A DNA stretch of 64,000 bases, from contig NW_025408668.1 in assembly GCF_020360975.1 (NCBI RefSeq), forward strand, positions 4,774,001 through 4,838,000. The letters are read 5' to 3'. Origin of the DNA: Hirsutella rhossiliensis. Its lineage: Eukaryota > Ascomycota > Sordariomycetes > Hypocreales > Ophiocordycipitaceae. Position numbers and translations under genes: made by a program. Position 1 is the first letter of the stretch, and every line of letters starts with the position of its first letter. Below are positions 1-11,353 of the stretch, in pieces. The notes beneath the pieces were generated by a model that worked only from the letters and a program-made list of their open reading frames with translations, was not told the origin of the DNA and ran no database searches.

Positions 1-454
1 TAAACCTATCGAGCGGTTTATATTAGTAAATATAATAAGGCGTAGTCTAAGTAATAATAAGTATATTATATTAGTAATAAGTTAGAGGTTATAGACTATA
101 GACTATAACTAAGTAATTAAGTAATCGGAATTAAAGATAAGATTATAATAAAGATCGTAATAATTATATTAAAAGCTATTAAGCTATTTATTTAAAGGAG
201 TATTCCGTTCCTTCCTTATATATCTTAAGAGCTTCCTTAGATCGCTAGGAGTAATAGGTAATCCCGTCGCCTAAGAGCGCTAAAGCGCTAAAGGGATCTT
301 ATAATCCTAGCTATAGAGTATTAAAGCGCTTAAGTAACCTATCGCTTTAAACTTAATTAGCCCGTTAGTCTATTTAATATTCCTTGCTCCCTATATTATA
401 TATCCTTATAATATATACTAATCCCCCGCGGTTTACTAGACTATAGTTATAATA
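1..454 (-). repeat. Gypsy-A 3' LTR (type A), left edge cut by window
   Basis: Matches the LTRs at 26048 and 37504. On the plus strand the family begins TATAACGAC and ends GTCGTAATA, i.e. TG...CA termini after RIP with imperfect inverted ends. This copy lacks only the first 26 or so bases. The site at 331-335 (TAAGT) is the uninserted version of the solo LTR target at 26405. Confidence 0.9.
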
Positions 455-475
455 AGATACTTCCCCTCCTTTTAG
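455..475 (-). promoter_or_regulatory. Gypsy-A polypurine tract
   Basis: The minus strand reads AAAAGGAGGGGAAG directly upstream of the 3' LTR, the position where plus-strand DNA synthesis is primed. The same tract follows the LTRs at 36081 and 37968. It fixes the element orientation as minus. Confidence 0.8.
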
Positions 476-819
476 TCTTACCCTTAAGACCTACTACCTT
501 AGCCGCTATATATAAATATACCTTTATTACGTTATATATAAGTACGATTATTCTTTATTCCTTATCCTTCCTAGGATATACTACTAATAGTATATCTAGT
601 TATATTTAAAAATCCTATTCTTATAATTCCGATAAATCGCGTTAATAATTAGAGCTAGTATCCTAGACCGAGATCTATAGTATTAAAATTATACCTTACT
701 CCTATTATTTTTAGTTAGGCCTAACTTATAAGGTTAGCGAGCGTTTTAATCGGTGTTTTAAATATACCTTTATAGGCCGTTCTTATAATAGTTATAATAT
801 AGCGTTTACTTATTTATTA

Positions 820-1236
820 TCCCTTTTCTTCTTTATTATTCTTTTTATTAATATTCCATTCTTTTTAGTTTATTATATTATAAATTAATAGTAAAAGATT
901 AATTTAGATAAATAAAAAGTAAAAGAAGCGTTAAAGGAAGTAATAGCCTACCTAGCTTAAATTAAGAAATAAAAGCGTTTCTTAAAAGACTAAGGTAGTA
1001 AGTTATTTTAGCGGGGTATATAAGCTATTAATAAAGAAGATAGTATAATACGTTCTTTTTAAGATAAATTAGTTTATTTATTAAATAAAAAGTCTATTAC
1101 TATTAGTAAGGTTTAATCGTTTAGTACCTTAGATATATTAAACTAAGATACTATTCTTAGTAACCTTATATTTCTAAGTAAAGGTTCGCTTACTAAAACT
1201 ATTAAAGTAAAGAACTATAATAGGTTAAGTACTTAA
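820..1236 (+). pseudogene. Antisense coiled-coil ORF of Gypsy-A (3' region)
   Basis: A plus-strand frame runs opposite to gag-pol between integrase and the 3' LTR and ends with TAA at 1234-1236. Reading RIP stops as Q or W gives a charged helical segment with KEALKEVIAYLAQIRKQKRF and then a KD.GSKLF.RG stretch, likely coiled coil. Similar frames end at 38757 and, in a more diverged version, at 36902. No family name can be given safely. The start is unknown because no ATG survives. The alternative is a chance open frame antisense to pol; reappearance in the second LTR subtype argues against that. Confidence 0.5.
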
Positions 1237-1939
1237 GTAGTTCCTAGGTATTTTCCTTTAGTCTATATCCTTTCTATTTAATTAGGTATTCCTATTACTA
1301 ACCTTACCTTCTTATATTAAGTATTTATTTAGCTTTATATTCTTAATTATTATTAACTTTAATCTTATCTTATAGTATAGCGTTTTTTAGTACTAGTTTT
1401 AATAGTAAGATATAAAATATTAAATATATCTATATTATTATTAATAATAAAAGTTTATAGTTAACTTTTAAAATAACTATCTTAACTTTAAATAGTCTAT
1501 ATTTCTTAAAGTTTAGTTTATTACTTAGTTATTTTATTTTAATATTTTATTATATAAGGTAGACTATATCTCCCTCTTAAAAGATTAGTCCTTATAATCT
1601 TTTCCGATTATAGTAAGTAGATATTTATTCTTTAATAAATTAAAGTTCTTATTATATCTCTTTATATAGTTTTTATAGCTAATTTACTTATAATATTACT
1701 TATTTTACTTATAGTCCTTATTAAGTAACCTTAAATACTTCTAGGTTATATCTATAATTAATATATACTAGTAAGAGCTTAGTTATCTTTATAACTAAGC
1801 TATTATAAGCTAGTTACGCTATTAGTAGCTATTTAACTTAATCGTTTTATTTATAGCTAATATAGTATTATAAATATTATTTAAGCGTTTAGTTAAGTCG
1901 TTTTATTTATTTATTTATTTATAAGTAATAAGCTATACT

Positions 1940-2012
1940 TATCGCGTACTCTATATATATTAATTAACGCTATCGCTTATATTTAATAGGCGGCTATATC
2001 TTTTTTATAATA
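1940..2012 (+). repeat. TRIM 5' LTR (73 bp)
   Basis: Direct repeat partner of 2240-2312, same length, differing almost only by C/T and G/A changes such as TATCGCGTACT against TATTACGTACT. Confidence 0.88.
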
Positions 2013-2025
2013 GTTATAAGCCTAA
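2013..2025 (+). promoter_or_regulatory. TRIM primer-binding site (initiator tRNA-Met half type)
   Basis: GTTATAAGCC abuts the 5' LTR. Undoing one G-to-A gives GTTATGAGCC, the complement of the anticodon arm of initiator tRNA-Met, which copia-type elements use as a half-tRNA primer. The same motif abuts the copia LTRs at 15849 and 29136. Confidence 0.7.
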
Positions 2026-2230
2026 GCGAAGGGGTTACCCCTCTAAGAACTTCCTAGTAACTATATACGTACTTCTTCTAGCTAGCCTAGCGCGTATTAC
2101 CTAAAGGCCTATAGTTTAAGTCCCGCTAGCGTAATTAAGCACGGTTTTAGTATAGGGCCTACCTATATAAAAATTCCCTTTATAGTTTAGGATATCTAGG
2201 TATCCTAGGACGAATTAACCTAGTATCCTT

Positions 2231-2239
2231 AAGGGGGTA
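2231..2239 (+). promoter_or_regulatory. TRIM polypurine tract
   Basis: AAGGGGGTA directly precedes the 3' LTR. The copia elements have AAGGGGGTA at the same place (21198-21205 and 34507-34514). Confidence 0.75.
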
Positions 2240-2312
2240 TATTACGTACTTTATATATATTAATTAACGCTATAGCTTATATCTAATAAGTAGCTATATC
2301 TTTTTTATAATA
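2240..2312 (+). repeat. TRIM 3' LTR (73 bp)
   Basis: Second terminal repeat of the TRIM, followed directly by the ATACT target duplication at 2313-2317. Confidence 0.88.
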
Positions 2313-2768
2313 ATACTAAGCTTATATTTCGTCCTTAATTATACTATAAGAGCTTACTAAAATTAAGCTATAAATATACTTCCTTTATTAAAGATAATCT
2401 TATTTAATAGTCTATAATTACTAATAATTATTTATAGGAATATATATACTAGCTCTTTTATATTACTTACTTCTTTATAAAGTAAAAAGTATCTATACTT
2501 TATTAATCTATTAATAATAAGGAATATACTATTATACTAAATATTAGTTATTAGTTCTTTTAATAATAATAGCTTTATAATATAGTTAAAAGCTATTAAA
2601 TCCTATAGTTTCTCTAGTATTAATAGTAGTTATAATTCTCTATATAGTTTATATTATTTAGCTTTACTTTATATATAAAGTTTATATTATTATTAAGATT
2701 ATACTAGGGACCTAGCTAGAGGTATCTAGAACTTTAATATTAAATAGGAGGGAAAAACTAGAGTGCCT

Positions 2769-2786
2769 AGGGGAAAACCCTCCCCT
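2769..2786 (-). other. LINE 3'-tail hairpin
   Basis: AGGGGA and TCCCCT form a perfect 6-bp stem around a 6-base loop, about 80 bases from the element 3' end. The same hairpin is in the SINE-like element at 25302-25319; in LINE-2 (58165-58182) one stem base is mutated. Stem-loops near the 3' end are used by several LINE RTs to recognise their RNA; that role here is inferred. Confidence 0.6.
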
Positions 2787-3689
2787 CTTTTAGTGCGGGT
2801 CCGCCTCGAATAAGGTCGTAGTAGTAGTATATAGGAAATTTACGCCGGCTACTATAGGCTCCTCCTACGAAATCGCGTCTCGGCGCGGGCCTTCTTAGGC
2901 CGTAGCCGCTACTATCCCGAGCGGCCGCGGCCCGGGCTCGCTAGCCCGGGCCTAGGGTTATAGGCAGTAGTCTCTCTCTAGGGGCCTAACTCGCGGGCGC
3001 CTCTATTTACCCTAGCTCCCGCGTCGTAGCCGCGTAGCCGCGGTTACGTCGGCTTATTAGTCCGTTAGTTAGTAAGGCAGGTAATATCCGGTTGCCGGGC
3101 CGGGCGCTAGTATAGGTCGCTCCTAGGTAGGGCCGGCTAATTAAAATTCGGTCGGCCGGCTCTACTAATCGTAAATCGGTTCCCGTCTAGCTACGCGACT
3201 TCCCGATTAGGGGCGCGGCGGCCTATATTTACCCTCTATCTCGTAGTTACTAATTACGCGCGCCCGGCTCGCGCCTATATATACCTACCCTCCCCCCCCG
3301 GTTCTATACGTGCCTCCTCCTATCCCTCTATTATCTATCTCTTTCGTAGGCCTAACTACTACCTCGCCCGCCTTATTTCTATAACTCTAGGTCTCCTTAA
3401 TACCGTATCTAGTTCGCTTGTCGTCGCGTTGTAATATCTAACTAGGAAGCCGACTTAGGTAGTAGTAGCTCGCCTCCTCTAAAACCCCCTCCTTATAAGA
3501 AAGTCGCTATAGTAGCGGGATCGGAGCGCTCTATCCTATATTTTATATATATCGGGCGTCTTACTAGTAAGCTTACCTATAAGTCCTTCGCTAGCTATTA
3601 GAACTAGTCTTATATATATTAATCCCGGCTTTATCCTAGGTTAGTCTTACCTTTAGTATTTTTACTAACTTTAATAGCCGTAAAGGCTA

Positions 3690-4928
3690 AAGCGTATATT
3701 GCTTACGCCGACTCTAATTAGTCTTATTACTAAGTAAGTAACCCCTTCCTACTATAGTACTATCCGAGTTTAGTACTAATCTAAGTTCTAGATTACCTTT
3801 AAAGGCGAGGAGGCCGCTAATACCCTTTACTAGGTATAGTCTAAGGTCGATAGCCCTTCCTTTATTAAGGGTTCGGTATAAGAGCGCCTTTATTATACTA
3901 CTCTAGAAACTTATATTCGCGCTAGTCGGAAGGCCCCTACTACTAAAGGTAAGGGCGCGTTAGGCGAGTCCGCCCTTAGTCTAGCTATAGTCGCTAAGAA
4001 TATAAAGACGCTTACGTCGGCCTTTACTTATTTTATAGACGATACCCGCTATATATATAAGTCCTTAGAGAAGCACCTAGGTAAGTTTAGCAACGCTATT
4101 AAGACCTTAGCCTAGGTCGGGCCTAAGTCGCTCTTAGTCGCCTAAAAGACTCTTATAGTAGTTAACGATCTCGCTAACTATTTCTATCTTATTGCTAGCG
4201 ACGGCCCTAACGCGGAGGATAGCGGCTTTAATCTTATTAGTCTTACTAGGCCTATTCTAGCCTTAATCCCTATCGATAAAGGGAAGGGTAAAGGTAAGGG
4301 TAAGGCGGTAGCCGCGTCTAAGGCCCTATCTAAGGCTAAGGCTAAGGTATCTATACCCGCGGCCGTCGCGGAGCCGGCTCGGGAGCTAACCGCGTCTCCC
4401 TTTAACGCCGAGCCGTAGCCCGGTAGTTCTCCTAGCGCCGAGCCCGCCCTAAAGCGTCCCCGTCTTACGTCGCCTACCGATCCTATTAACGCTCCTAACT
4501 TTATTTAATAGCGTCTTTATAGCCGTCGCGGTTTAGTCCTAGCTAAGATTATTATTAGTCTTAACCTCGATTAGATCTATAGTTATAGTATAGGCCGTAG
4601 CGAACGCCTCTATACTACCGCTAGTATAGGTCTTACCTTAGTAGAGACCCTAGTTATTACTCTATCTCGTAAGCTAGCTATCTAGGCTAGCTCCGGTTTA
4701 GGTTTAAGGTTAGGTTTATTCGGTCGTTATTAGGGTTCTCGTAGTAGTAATAGTCCCTATACTCCTTATAAGCCTTAGGTTACTCCCTCCTATACTCTAC
4801 GTACTACCCTAGGGGGGTCTTATTATTCTTACTATAATAACGAGGCGGATGTTACTACCGACGAGCTAGGCTAGGGTCGTAGTTTAAGGGGGGCTAGTTA
4901 TCGGCTCCGTCTTAGTTCGGTTCCGGGT
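3690..4928 (+). pseudogene. Opposite-strand ORF in LINE 3' region (unknown function)
   Basis: A plus-strand frame, convergent with LINE ORF2, stays open for about 410 codons apart from TAG/TAA of the RIP type. It has a helical N-terminal half (segments such as TLTSAFTYFIDDTR and SLEKHLGKFSNAIKTLA), then a lysine/glycine run KGKGKGKA near 4285, a KAKAK stretch, a proline/serine/alanine-rich part and a possible nuclear signal, KRPRL, near 4455. LINE-2 holds the same frame at about 59080-60330. No family recognised. The minus strand here is also fairly open but has more stops, so coding direction is likely rather than certain. No start codon survives. Confidence 0.42.
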
Positions 4929-5149
4929 TAGGTCTTATTCGGTTATAGTCTTTTAGTAATAAGTCTTATTTTATAGCTATTAAGGTCGGTTTAGTTAGGT
5001 TATATTAGTTCTATTTAGTTTATAGTTTAATTAGCGAGGTTTACGCCTAGTCTAGGTCTAGTTCGGTCGAAGCTATAGTCTTATAATCGTAAGTCCTCTC
5101 CCTTTCTAAGTTGCCTTAGTAAGGGAGGTAGTTAGCTAAGGTAGTCTTA

Positions 5150-8100
5150 GTTAGGGCCGCTCTATCCCTAGCGCGACCCCGGTTCTATTATCCGGTATAT
5201 CTATATATAGCCTCTAAGCTAGGTCGAACTAGTAGAGCCTACCTAAGCGGAGGAACTATTACGCTAGCGGCGCTATAGTCCTTTTCCCTTAGAGGCCCGC
5301 TCTTACGTTACCTATATCCTAGGCCCGTATTAAAAGGGACTCCCTTACCTTTACTATTAGTAGATAGTCGATTATTATATAGTAGATAGTATCCCGTCTT
5401 TATCTATAGGTATATATTAGCGAAACTATACTAAGGACCTATTAGTTAAAGAGGAAGTCGTTAAGCCCGATCTTTCCTATATATATCTAGGTAATTACTA
5501 TGCTAATATACTTAGGGAGGCCCTTATAATAGTCTAGCGTTATCGCCTTATCGAACTAAGGTAAGAAGTCGGCGGGGTAAAAGGTAGTCCGGTATTATTA
5601 AATCGCGTCTTCCTTAGCGTTCTATTAAGCGGCCTATTCCTCGTTTAGCCTTTTAAGCGACTTAGCTTTATCTAGGAGGTTATCTATTCTTATCTAGCTC
5701 TAGACCCCCCTTATTTCCTCTATAAGGGGGGGTCTACCCTCTCTCTAGCATCGCCTCCTTTTAAGTATACCCGCGACCGCGTTAAACGCGCGTTAGATTT
5801 AGCTTAAGAGCCCTAAGTCTTCTAGCCTCTAAAGGGTATCTATTATTCTTTAGTTTAGGTAGAGGTCGATTAAGGGCACCTATACCTCTACTTTAACTTA
5901 GTAGACTAAGGTCGCGCGGTAGGTACCTATTACTACCTAGAAGTAGGCTAACTAGTCCCGGGTAAGGTCCCGCGCGATTCCGCGTAGTTTCCCCCCTATA
6001 GGCGTTATCTTATAGAATATAACTATAGCGTAGGAGATTAAGGACCGGATTACCTTACTATAAACTTCCCTAGCGCGTAGTAGGGTATAGCCCTATATAG
6101 ACGCCGCGAGCCTAGTTAGGGCTATAGTCTAGCGCTTTAACTTCGCTCGGAGTTATTTTAAGTGCGCCTACTAACGTAGTTTCCGGTGCACCTAAACCCT
6201 TAGTAAGCGGGCCTCTTAGACCGGGGTTACTACGTCGGCCCCGAGGCGTACTAGCGTCGTTATCGCTTATCTCCTTTATATAAAGTATATTAATTCGCTC
6301 TTCGACGGTTCGAAAGTAACCGTAAACTTAGTCGCCTATTCCGCGTATACCCTCTAGGCTTCTTCTAGGCAAGCTAATATAGTAGCCTCGTTAAGTCTAA
6401 TACTAACTATATTTATATTATTAGCGAAGCCGACGGTATAAATACTATATATCGTGCTAAGCCTTTTATATAAGGGGGTTATATAGTATAGAAACAGGAT
6501 CGGGGATAGGAGGGAGCCTTAAGGGACTCTTATCGGTACTTAAGTTAGCTCTAAGGTCCTCCTATCGAAGTAAAGGGTCGATCTCCTATCGCTTATAAAG
6601 CTCTATATTAGGCTTATAAGCTATCTAAGGTATCCCTTAAGCTTTAGTTCCCTTATAAGCTTATTATAGTTAACTATATTAAATATACCCTTAATATCTA
6701 GCTATAGGAATAATACGATGCCCCTTTAGGCCTATATTATATATACTAGTTCCGTTATTAATAGGATCGCCGCCTTTATAGAGCGTTCCCTCTTATTCCT
6801 TATTTATCTATTTAGTAGGATGCCGTTTACCTTTACTACTCCCGCGATCCTCTAAGCTAGTATCTACTTAAGTACTTTTCCTACTATAGGTAAAAGGGAG
6901 ATTAGTCTCTAACCCCCTACTATACGGTAGGCGTCCGGCCTCTTACCTAGCTTCCGGATAACTACTATATTCGCGCTATAGAACCGACCTAGGAAATATA
7001 AGAGTTAGGTATAGGCGTTAAAGATCGTAGCTAGTTACTAGACTAAGGCTAGGCCGTACTTCTTAATAAACCTTAAAGGGACGCTGTCTAGACCCGCCGC
7101 TTTCTAGCTTACTATCTTACCTAGCGCCCCTATAATATCGGCTAGCCGGATCTATTAGTTAACTATAAGGGTCGCCTTAGCTATAGGCCGGGGTAGCCCT
7201 TAGGTTATACCGGCCTCTAGTAAGAAGAACTTAGCGGCTAGTAGCTAGGCCTTCCCTTTAAAGGTTTCTATTAGTTAGTCCTTACCTTCCTTAACTAACG
7301 GTAAGATATAGGTCGGTTCTAGTAGTAGCTTACTATAGAGTCTTGCCTACCTCTTTATATTCTAGAGCTTAGTATTATCGGCGCTAAATTCCTCTAAGAA
7401 CTCGCGTTAGTAGGCCCTCCTCGCCTCGCGGACGGTCCGCTTCTAAGCTATAGACGCCTTATATAAGTCTTCCTAGTTCGCCTTATTCTTTTCCCGCTTA
7501 TACTTCCTCCTCGCCCTCTTAGCCTCCCTTATTGCCCTCCTTACCTCTAGGGTAAACTATACGTTGCCCTTAAGTAATACTCGCCCCTAGCGCGGAACTA
7601 TAGCTATCGCGATCTACGCTAAAGTAGCGAAGATATAGTCTAGGTCCTTATCGATATCCTTAGGCGTCTAGAGTATTAGCTAGTATAGTCCTAGCTAAGA
7701 CGTAGTCTCGGCTTCGACTAGCTTTACTTCTACTTCTTTCTACCTTAAGGCTAGTTTAGGTGCCTAGGCCTAAGTATCGACCTATAGTATAATAGTTTAA
7801 GGGATATAGTCTAACCCGGTTAGGTCTAGGTTAGGCCTAGTATACTATATTCTAGTCTCTAGCGTTACTTAAGCTAGGTCGATAGTACTATCCCTTTAGC
7901 TATAGAAGAATCTTATATACTCTTTTCTTAGGGTAGTAAGTTTAAGTTATAGCCTTATCGCCTCCTATATAAGTTATATCGCGCTATCCGAGGTTCTATT
8001 ATATCCGTCCTAGAGTAGGTAATAGATATTAAAGTCCCTTACTATTACTATAGGGTGCTCCGGTTCGATTATGCTTAGGTCGCGTAGCGCTCCTACCCTC

Positions 8101-8570
8101 GCGGCCCTTAGTAGTAAGTAAATCGCCCATAGTCTAGTACTATCCCCGAAAATCACCTCGCTTTAGTTTAGTTTAGACCGGGGCGACTAAGTCCCTAGCC
8201 CGAGCCTTTTATATATATATAGCGCGTACCTCCCCTCCCTATAGACTAGGCTATAGGGCGCCGCTCTAAGGGGGGGGGGGGCCGCCTCCCGGTATAGCTT
8301 CTACTTCCTATAGTACTATTAAGTCGAAGCCGGCCTAGTAGTAAAGCGCTAACCGAGCTAGCTTATATCTCTTTTATATATTCTAAAATAGTACTTTTAG
8401 TTATATATAGGTAGGGTCGGGGTAAAAGGGGTCGTCTATATAGGGAGGGAGGCGCTCTATCTCTTAGCGCTTCTCTATCTACTATACCTACGAATATCGT
8501 TTATACTTAGTTCGGCCTCCCTAGCCCTACTAGCCGGCGGGTGTTTCGAGCTCGACCTCTTATCCCGGCG
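5150..8570 (-). pseudogene. LINE ORF2: endonuclease / reverse transcriptase
   Basis: A long minus-strand frame broken by RIP stops. From the N-terminus: apurinic-type endonuclease with a DFN..YLLWDG segment near 8030 (expected DFNxHHPxWG); linker; RT beginning with VVIRKLGKRPDAYR and ISLLPIVGK near 6950-6870; palm motif FANNINIV near 6420 (expected FADDxN); and a C-terminal domain with LPKYIS...TQIYIGKIGLNDFLF near 5480, typical of fungal LINEs, where CxC...H...C residues read Y because TGT became TAT. It nicks DNA and copies element RNA at the nick. A G-run at 8270-8281 (C-run on the coding strand) marks a probable slippage frameshift in the endonuclease. Ends are approximate. Confidence 0.82.
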
Positions 8571-8699
8571 CGGTCTACTTAGTCCCCGCTTCCGGACTAC
8601 GGTCGATTTAGGAACGCCCTAGGTTTCGATAGTAGGGAGCACCCGTTGCTCGGCGTACGTCTAGGTATTCGCGAACTATTAAGGTCGTCGCGGGTAGTT

Positions 8700-9960
8700 T
8701 TCCCTCGCCTTTTCCTAGGCTTTATTTACTACGGGGTAAGTCTAGGTCTATAATAGGTAGTCCCCTTAGTATAAGATATAGTTATAGGGGATTTCGCCCT
8801 TCTTAGCCCTATATTTATCCTCGCCTCTATTATATACCGTGCTCCTATATTAGCTATAGAGTTATATCGATATATATCGCTTAGCGATATAGCTATATCT
8901 ATAGTAGTTATAGTACCTCTATAGTTAGACCGACTTATTATAGGGTTTATATTAAAAGATCTATACTTTAAGGACTAGGCCTAGGTTATAGAGCCTATTA
9001 GCCTCCTCTAGGCTACCGACCCTAATAAGTATAGTTATCGCCGTCGATATCTTAAATTAGGGGCGTAGCGCCTAGGCTTAGAGGACCTCGACTTTATTCG
9101 CCTTTATAATCTTATAGAGTAATCGCTCCCTATCTACTATCGCTACCCCTAAGGGGATATTCTTTACGACTACTATATACGTATAGCGGGAGATCGTAGC
9201 CTCCGGTCCGAACACGGCCTTAACCTAGCCTTAGTCCCTCTAATAGGCTCTCGCCGCGGTATTAAATATAACCGCGATATCTCCGCTTTAAAGGCGCCTC
9301 GCCGCTATAGCGCTCGTAGTATTTAGGGCCGTGTTTACCGCTTTTACTATATCCTTCGGTTCGCGGCTTAGGATTTCGGGCGGTGCCCTAGTAGGGACTA
9401 CGATAATCTCGCGTTTATAGCGCGGTAGGACCTATTTTACTATAGCTTTATATTAGGTCGGTCCCTTAGTCTCGGCTACGACCGCGGCCTAGGTTCGCTT
9501 AGGGCCCCCTAGGCTTAAAGCGATGCCTAGGCGGAGTTCTTCCTTAACTACCTCCTTAATTATATCCTAGATTATCGTCTTAAAGCTCTCGTCCGCGCGG
9601 AGCACCGCCGATAACGCGCTACTAGCGCGGCTCTTCGCCCTAGAAAGCCGTTCGACTACTGCCTATACCCTACTAAACTATACGCTTAGGATAAAGCCCG
9701 CGAGTTCGTCGTATGCTGCTTTTTTTATAGGGTCGCTCGGCGCCTAAGCCGGTATCGTATCGCTACTTTAGGTTTATTAACTCGCTCTATCGGGGTATAT
9801 AAATTCGGGTAGCGTCTCTTCGCGCTACGCGCTCTAATCGAGCCCGGTGCGTTAAGGGCCGCTACTACGTCTACCTACCCCTTAGCCTCGGCGTAGTATC
9901 GTTACTAAGGGTAATTAATACTACTAAATTAATTCCTAGTATTAGTTAGTGTTTTAGTCG
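8700..9960 (-). pseudogene. LINE ORF1: gag-like protein with zinc knuckles
   Basis: Minus-strand frame upstream of ORF2. Near 8930-8730 it shows a series of CCHC-like knuckles with most Cys turned to Tyr by RIP: YYNYYRYSYIAKRY, then a second with YRAKKGE and a third with YILYQGDYL...TYP. Knuckle arrays of this kind end ORF1 in Tad/I/Jockey LINEs and bind element RNA. The N-terminal part is rich in charged residues and not otherwise recognisable. Start not defined. Confidence 0.6.
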
Positions 9961-10044
9961 CGATATATACCCGCTATAGGCGTATATCGGTTTCGCGAAA
10001 AGTTTTTTTTTAGGAAAAACCTATTAGTTATAAAAGTTTATATT

Positions 10045-11345
10045 CTTTAATAACTTATTATACTATTTCTTTAAGCTATAAAAAGCTATATTATTATTTA
10101 ATCTATTTTATTATTCTTTAAATTCCTTAGTATCTATATATTAAATATTTATATATATCTTATAGAACTTTATCTTATAATTCTAATAGTATTTAGATTT
10201 TATTTTTATATATTAAAACTTTTAAATATTCTATATTATATCCGTTTAATACTTTATATTCTTTTATTTATTTTTAGATCTTTTAGTATATTAAGTTATT
10301 AAGTTATACTTTAAATATTATATTTAGCTATTATTACTAGTAGTTTTTATTTTTATTAATTTCTAAGAGCTATTCTTTTACTATAAGTACTTTTATATTA
10401 TAGTTACTTTATTATTTAAGAGTATTAGCTTACTTATTTTCTATTCCTTTTCTATAGATTATTTTATAGTTAAATTCTAATAAGTATTTAGCTTATTAGA
10501 TCTATCGTCCGTTTAACTATTATATTATTATAAAGTATAAGATATTTTTATAATCTATATAAACCTTAACTTTATACTTACTTTTAAGAAGGTAGTATTA
10601 AAATTCCTTAAAAGCTTAAATAATTATAAGGAATTCTATATTATAGATAAGGTAATTAAGTTCTCTACTATATAGCTTTTATAAATAAAATATAATCGGT
10701 TATAGTCTTTTTTTAATATCTTTTTATTTAATTTATACTCTTAAAGTAAAGTTTAATATATTAGTTTTAAGTTTAATTTATTATTTTAAATTAAAGGTAG
10801 TTAAGACTAGTTCTTATATAATTATAGTTTTAATATATTTAAAAGCTTTATTAGCTTTATTATCTTATATAAATTCTTTTTCCTTTTTTATTAAGTTATA
10901 TAGTAGTATTATAATCTTTCTAAAATCTTTAATAAATCGTTAGTAGTAATTTATAAATCCTAGGAAACTTTATATATCCTTAACGTTCTTTAGCGTTAGC
11001 TATTCTTTAACTAAGTTAATCTTATCTTATTATATTTATATCTCTCTTAATAAGATTATATATCTAAGGAAGTCTACTTCCTATATATAGAACTTACTTT
11101 TCTTTAGTTTAACTAGTAACTTTATATTTTAAAGTATATAAAGTACCTTATAAATATACTCCTTATATTCTTCTAAGGTATCTAAGAAGATTAGGATATT
11201 ATTTAAGTATACTACTATAAAAATATCTAAGTATTTATTTAGGATATAATTAATTATCGATTAAAAGGTAGCTAATATATTTATAAGTTTAAATAGTATT
11301 ACTAGATATTTAAATAGTTTAAATTTCGTTTTAAAAGCTATTATT
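10045..11345 (-). pseudogene. Gypsy-A RT C-terminal part, RNase H and integrase zinc region
   Basis: Minus strand between the LINE and the MULE. Near 11230-11190 the frame reads VYLNNILIFLDT, the RIP version of the gypsy RT catalytic block YLDDILIFSxT; upstream it reads T.FKLF.YLVILFRLINILATF, corresponding to the FxYLVMPFGLTNAPATFQ block. The part toward 10045 is RNase H and the start of integrase by position. The Gypsy-C counterpart is 39839-41140. Confidence 0.82.
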
Positions 11346-11353
11346 TATTTATA

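Larger units (their letters stand above)
1940..2312 (+). mobile_element. TRIM: 373-bp miniature LTR retrotransposon
   Basis: Two 73-bp direct repeats (1940-2012 and 2240-2312), both starting TAT and ending ATA (TG...CA after RIP), flank a 227-bp interior with no reading frame. GTTATAAGCC, a primer-binding site, follows the left repeat at once; AAGGGGGTA, a polypurine tract, precedes the right one. The whole is flanked by ATACT at 1935-1939 and 2313-2317, and Gypsy-C has the empty site with one ATACT at 39456-39460. This meets every structural criterion for a terminal-repeat retrotransposon in miniature. Primer site, tract and the first LTR bases (TATCGCG) match the copia elements here, so a copia family probably mobilised it. 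Confidence 0.9.
1240..2676 (-). pseudogene. Gypsy-A integrase, central and C-terminal part (split by TRIM)
   Basis: Minus-strand integrase, interrupted by the TRIM at 1940-2312 and cut upstream by the LINE at 2689. In the intact counterpart (38760-39840) the translation shows the catalytic core: a DSI.IITNRLIKY stretch matching the DxILVVxDRLTK signature of gypsy integrases, then NHGLPxKIISD-like and SKFWQAL-like segments. Near the C-terminus an EYKVK.ILN segment followed by a V.Y.VKG-like stretch resembles a chromodomain, which I consider tentative. TAA/TAG codons fall where Q or W is expected. Confidence 0.75.
2689..10032 (-). mobile_element. LINE-1: complete Tad/I-like non-LTR retrotransposon
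   Basis: A 7.3-kb insertion in the Gypsy-A integrase, 5' end near 10032 and 3' end near 2689 on the minus strand. The 3' end is an ATT-type simple repeat (AAT on the element strand). A 12-bp duplication, AAAGTTTATATT, flanks it at 2677-2688 and 10033-10044, and Gypsy-C keeps the single copy at 39820-39831. Order on the minus strand: ORF1 with zinc knuckles, ORF2 with endonuclease and RT, then a 2.4-kb 3' region with an opposite-strand frame. The variable-length duplication and simple-repeat tail fit target-primed reverse transcription. A second copy starts at 58074. Confidence 0.92.

Noticed and set aside
1940..2312. Simple tandem or local duplication of the Gypsy-A interior
   Set aside because: The repeats are absent from the Gypsy-C counterpart and are bounded by a target duplication, primer site and purine tract.
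5200..5760. Extension of the plus-strand LINE ORF into this region
   Set aside because: The minus strand here clearly encodes the conserved LINE C-terminal domain (KGLPKYIS...GKIGLNDFLF), so the plus frame is an antisense shadow.
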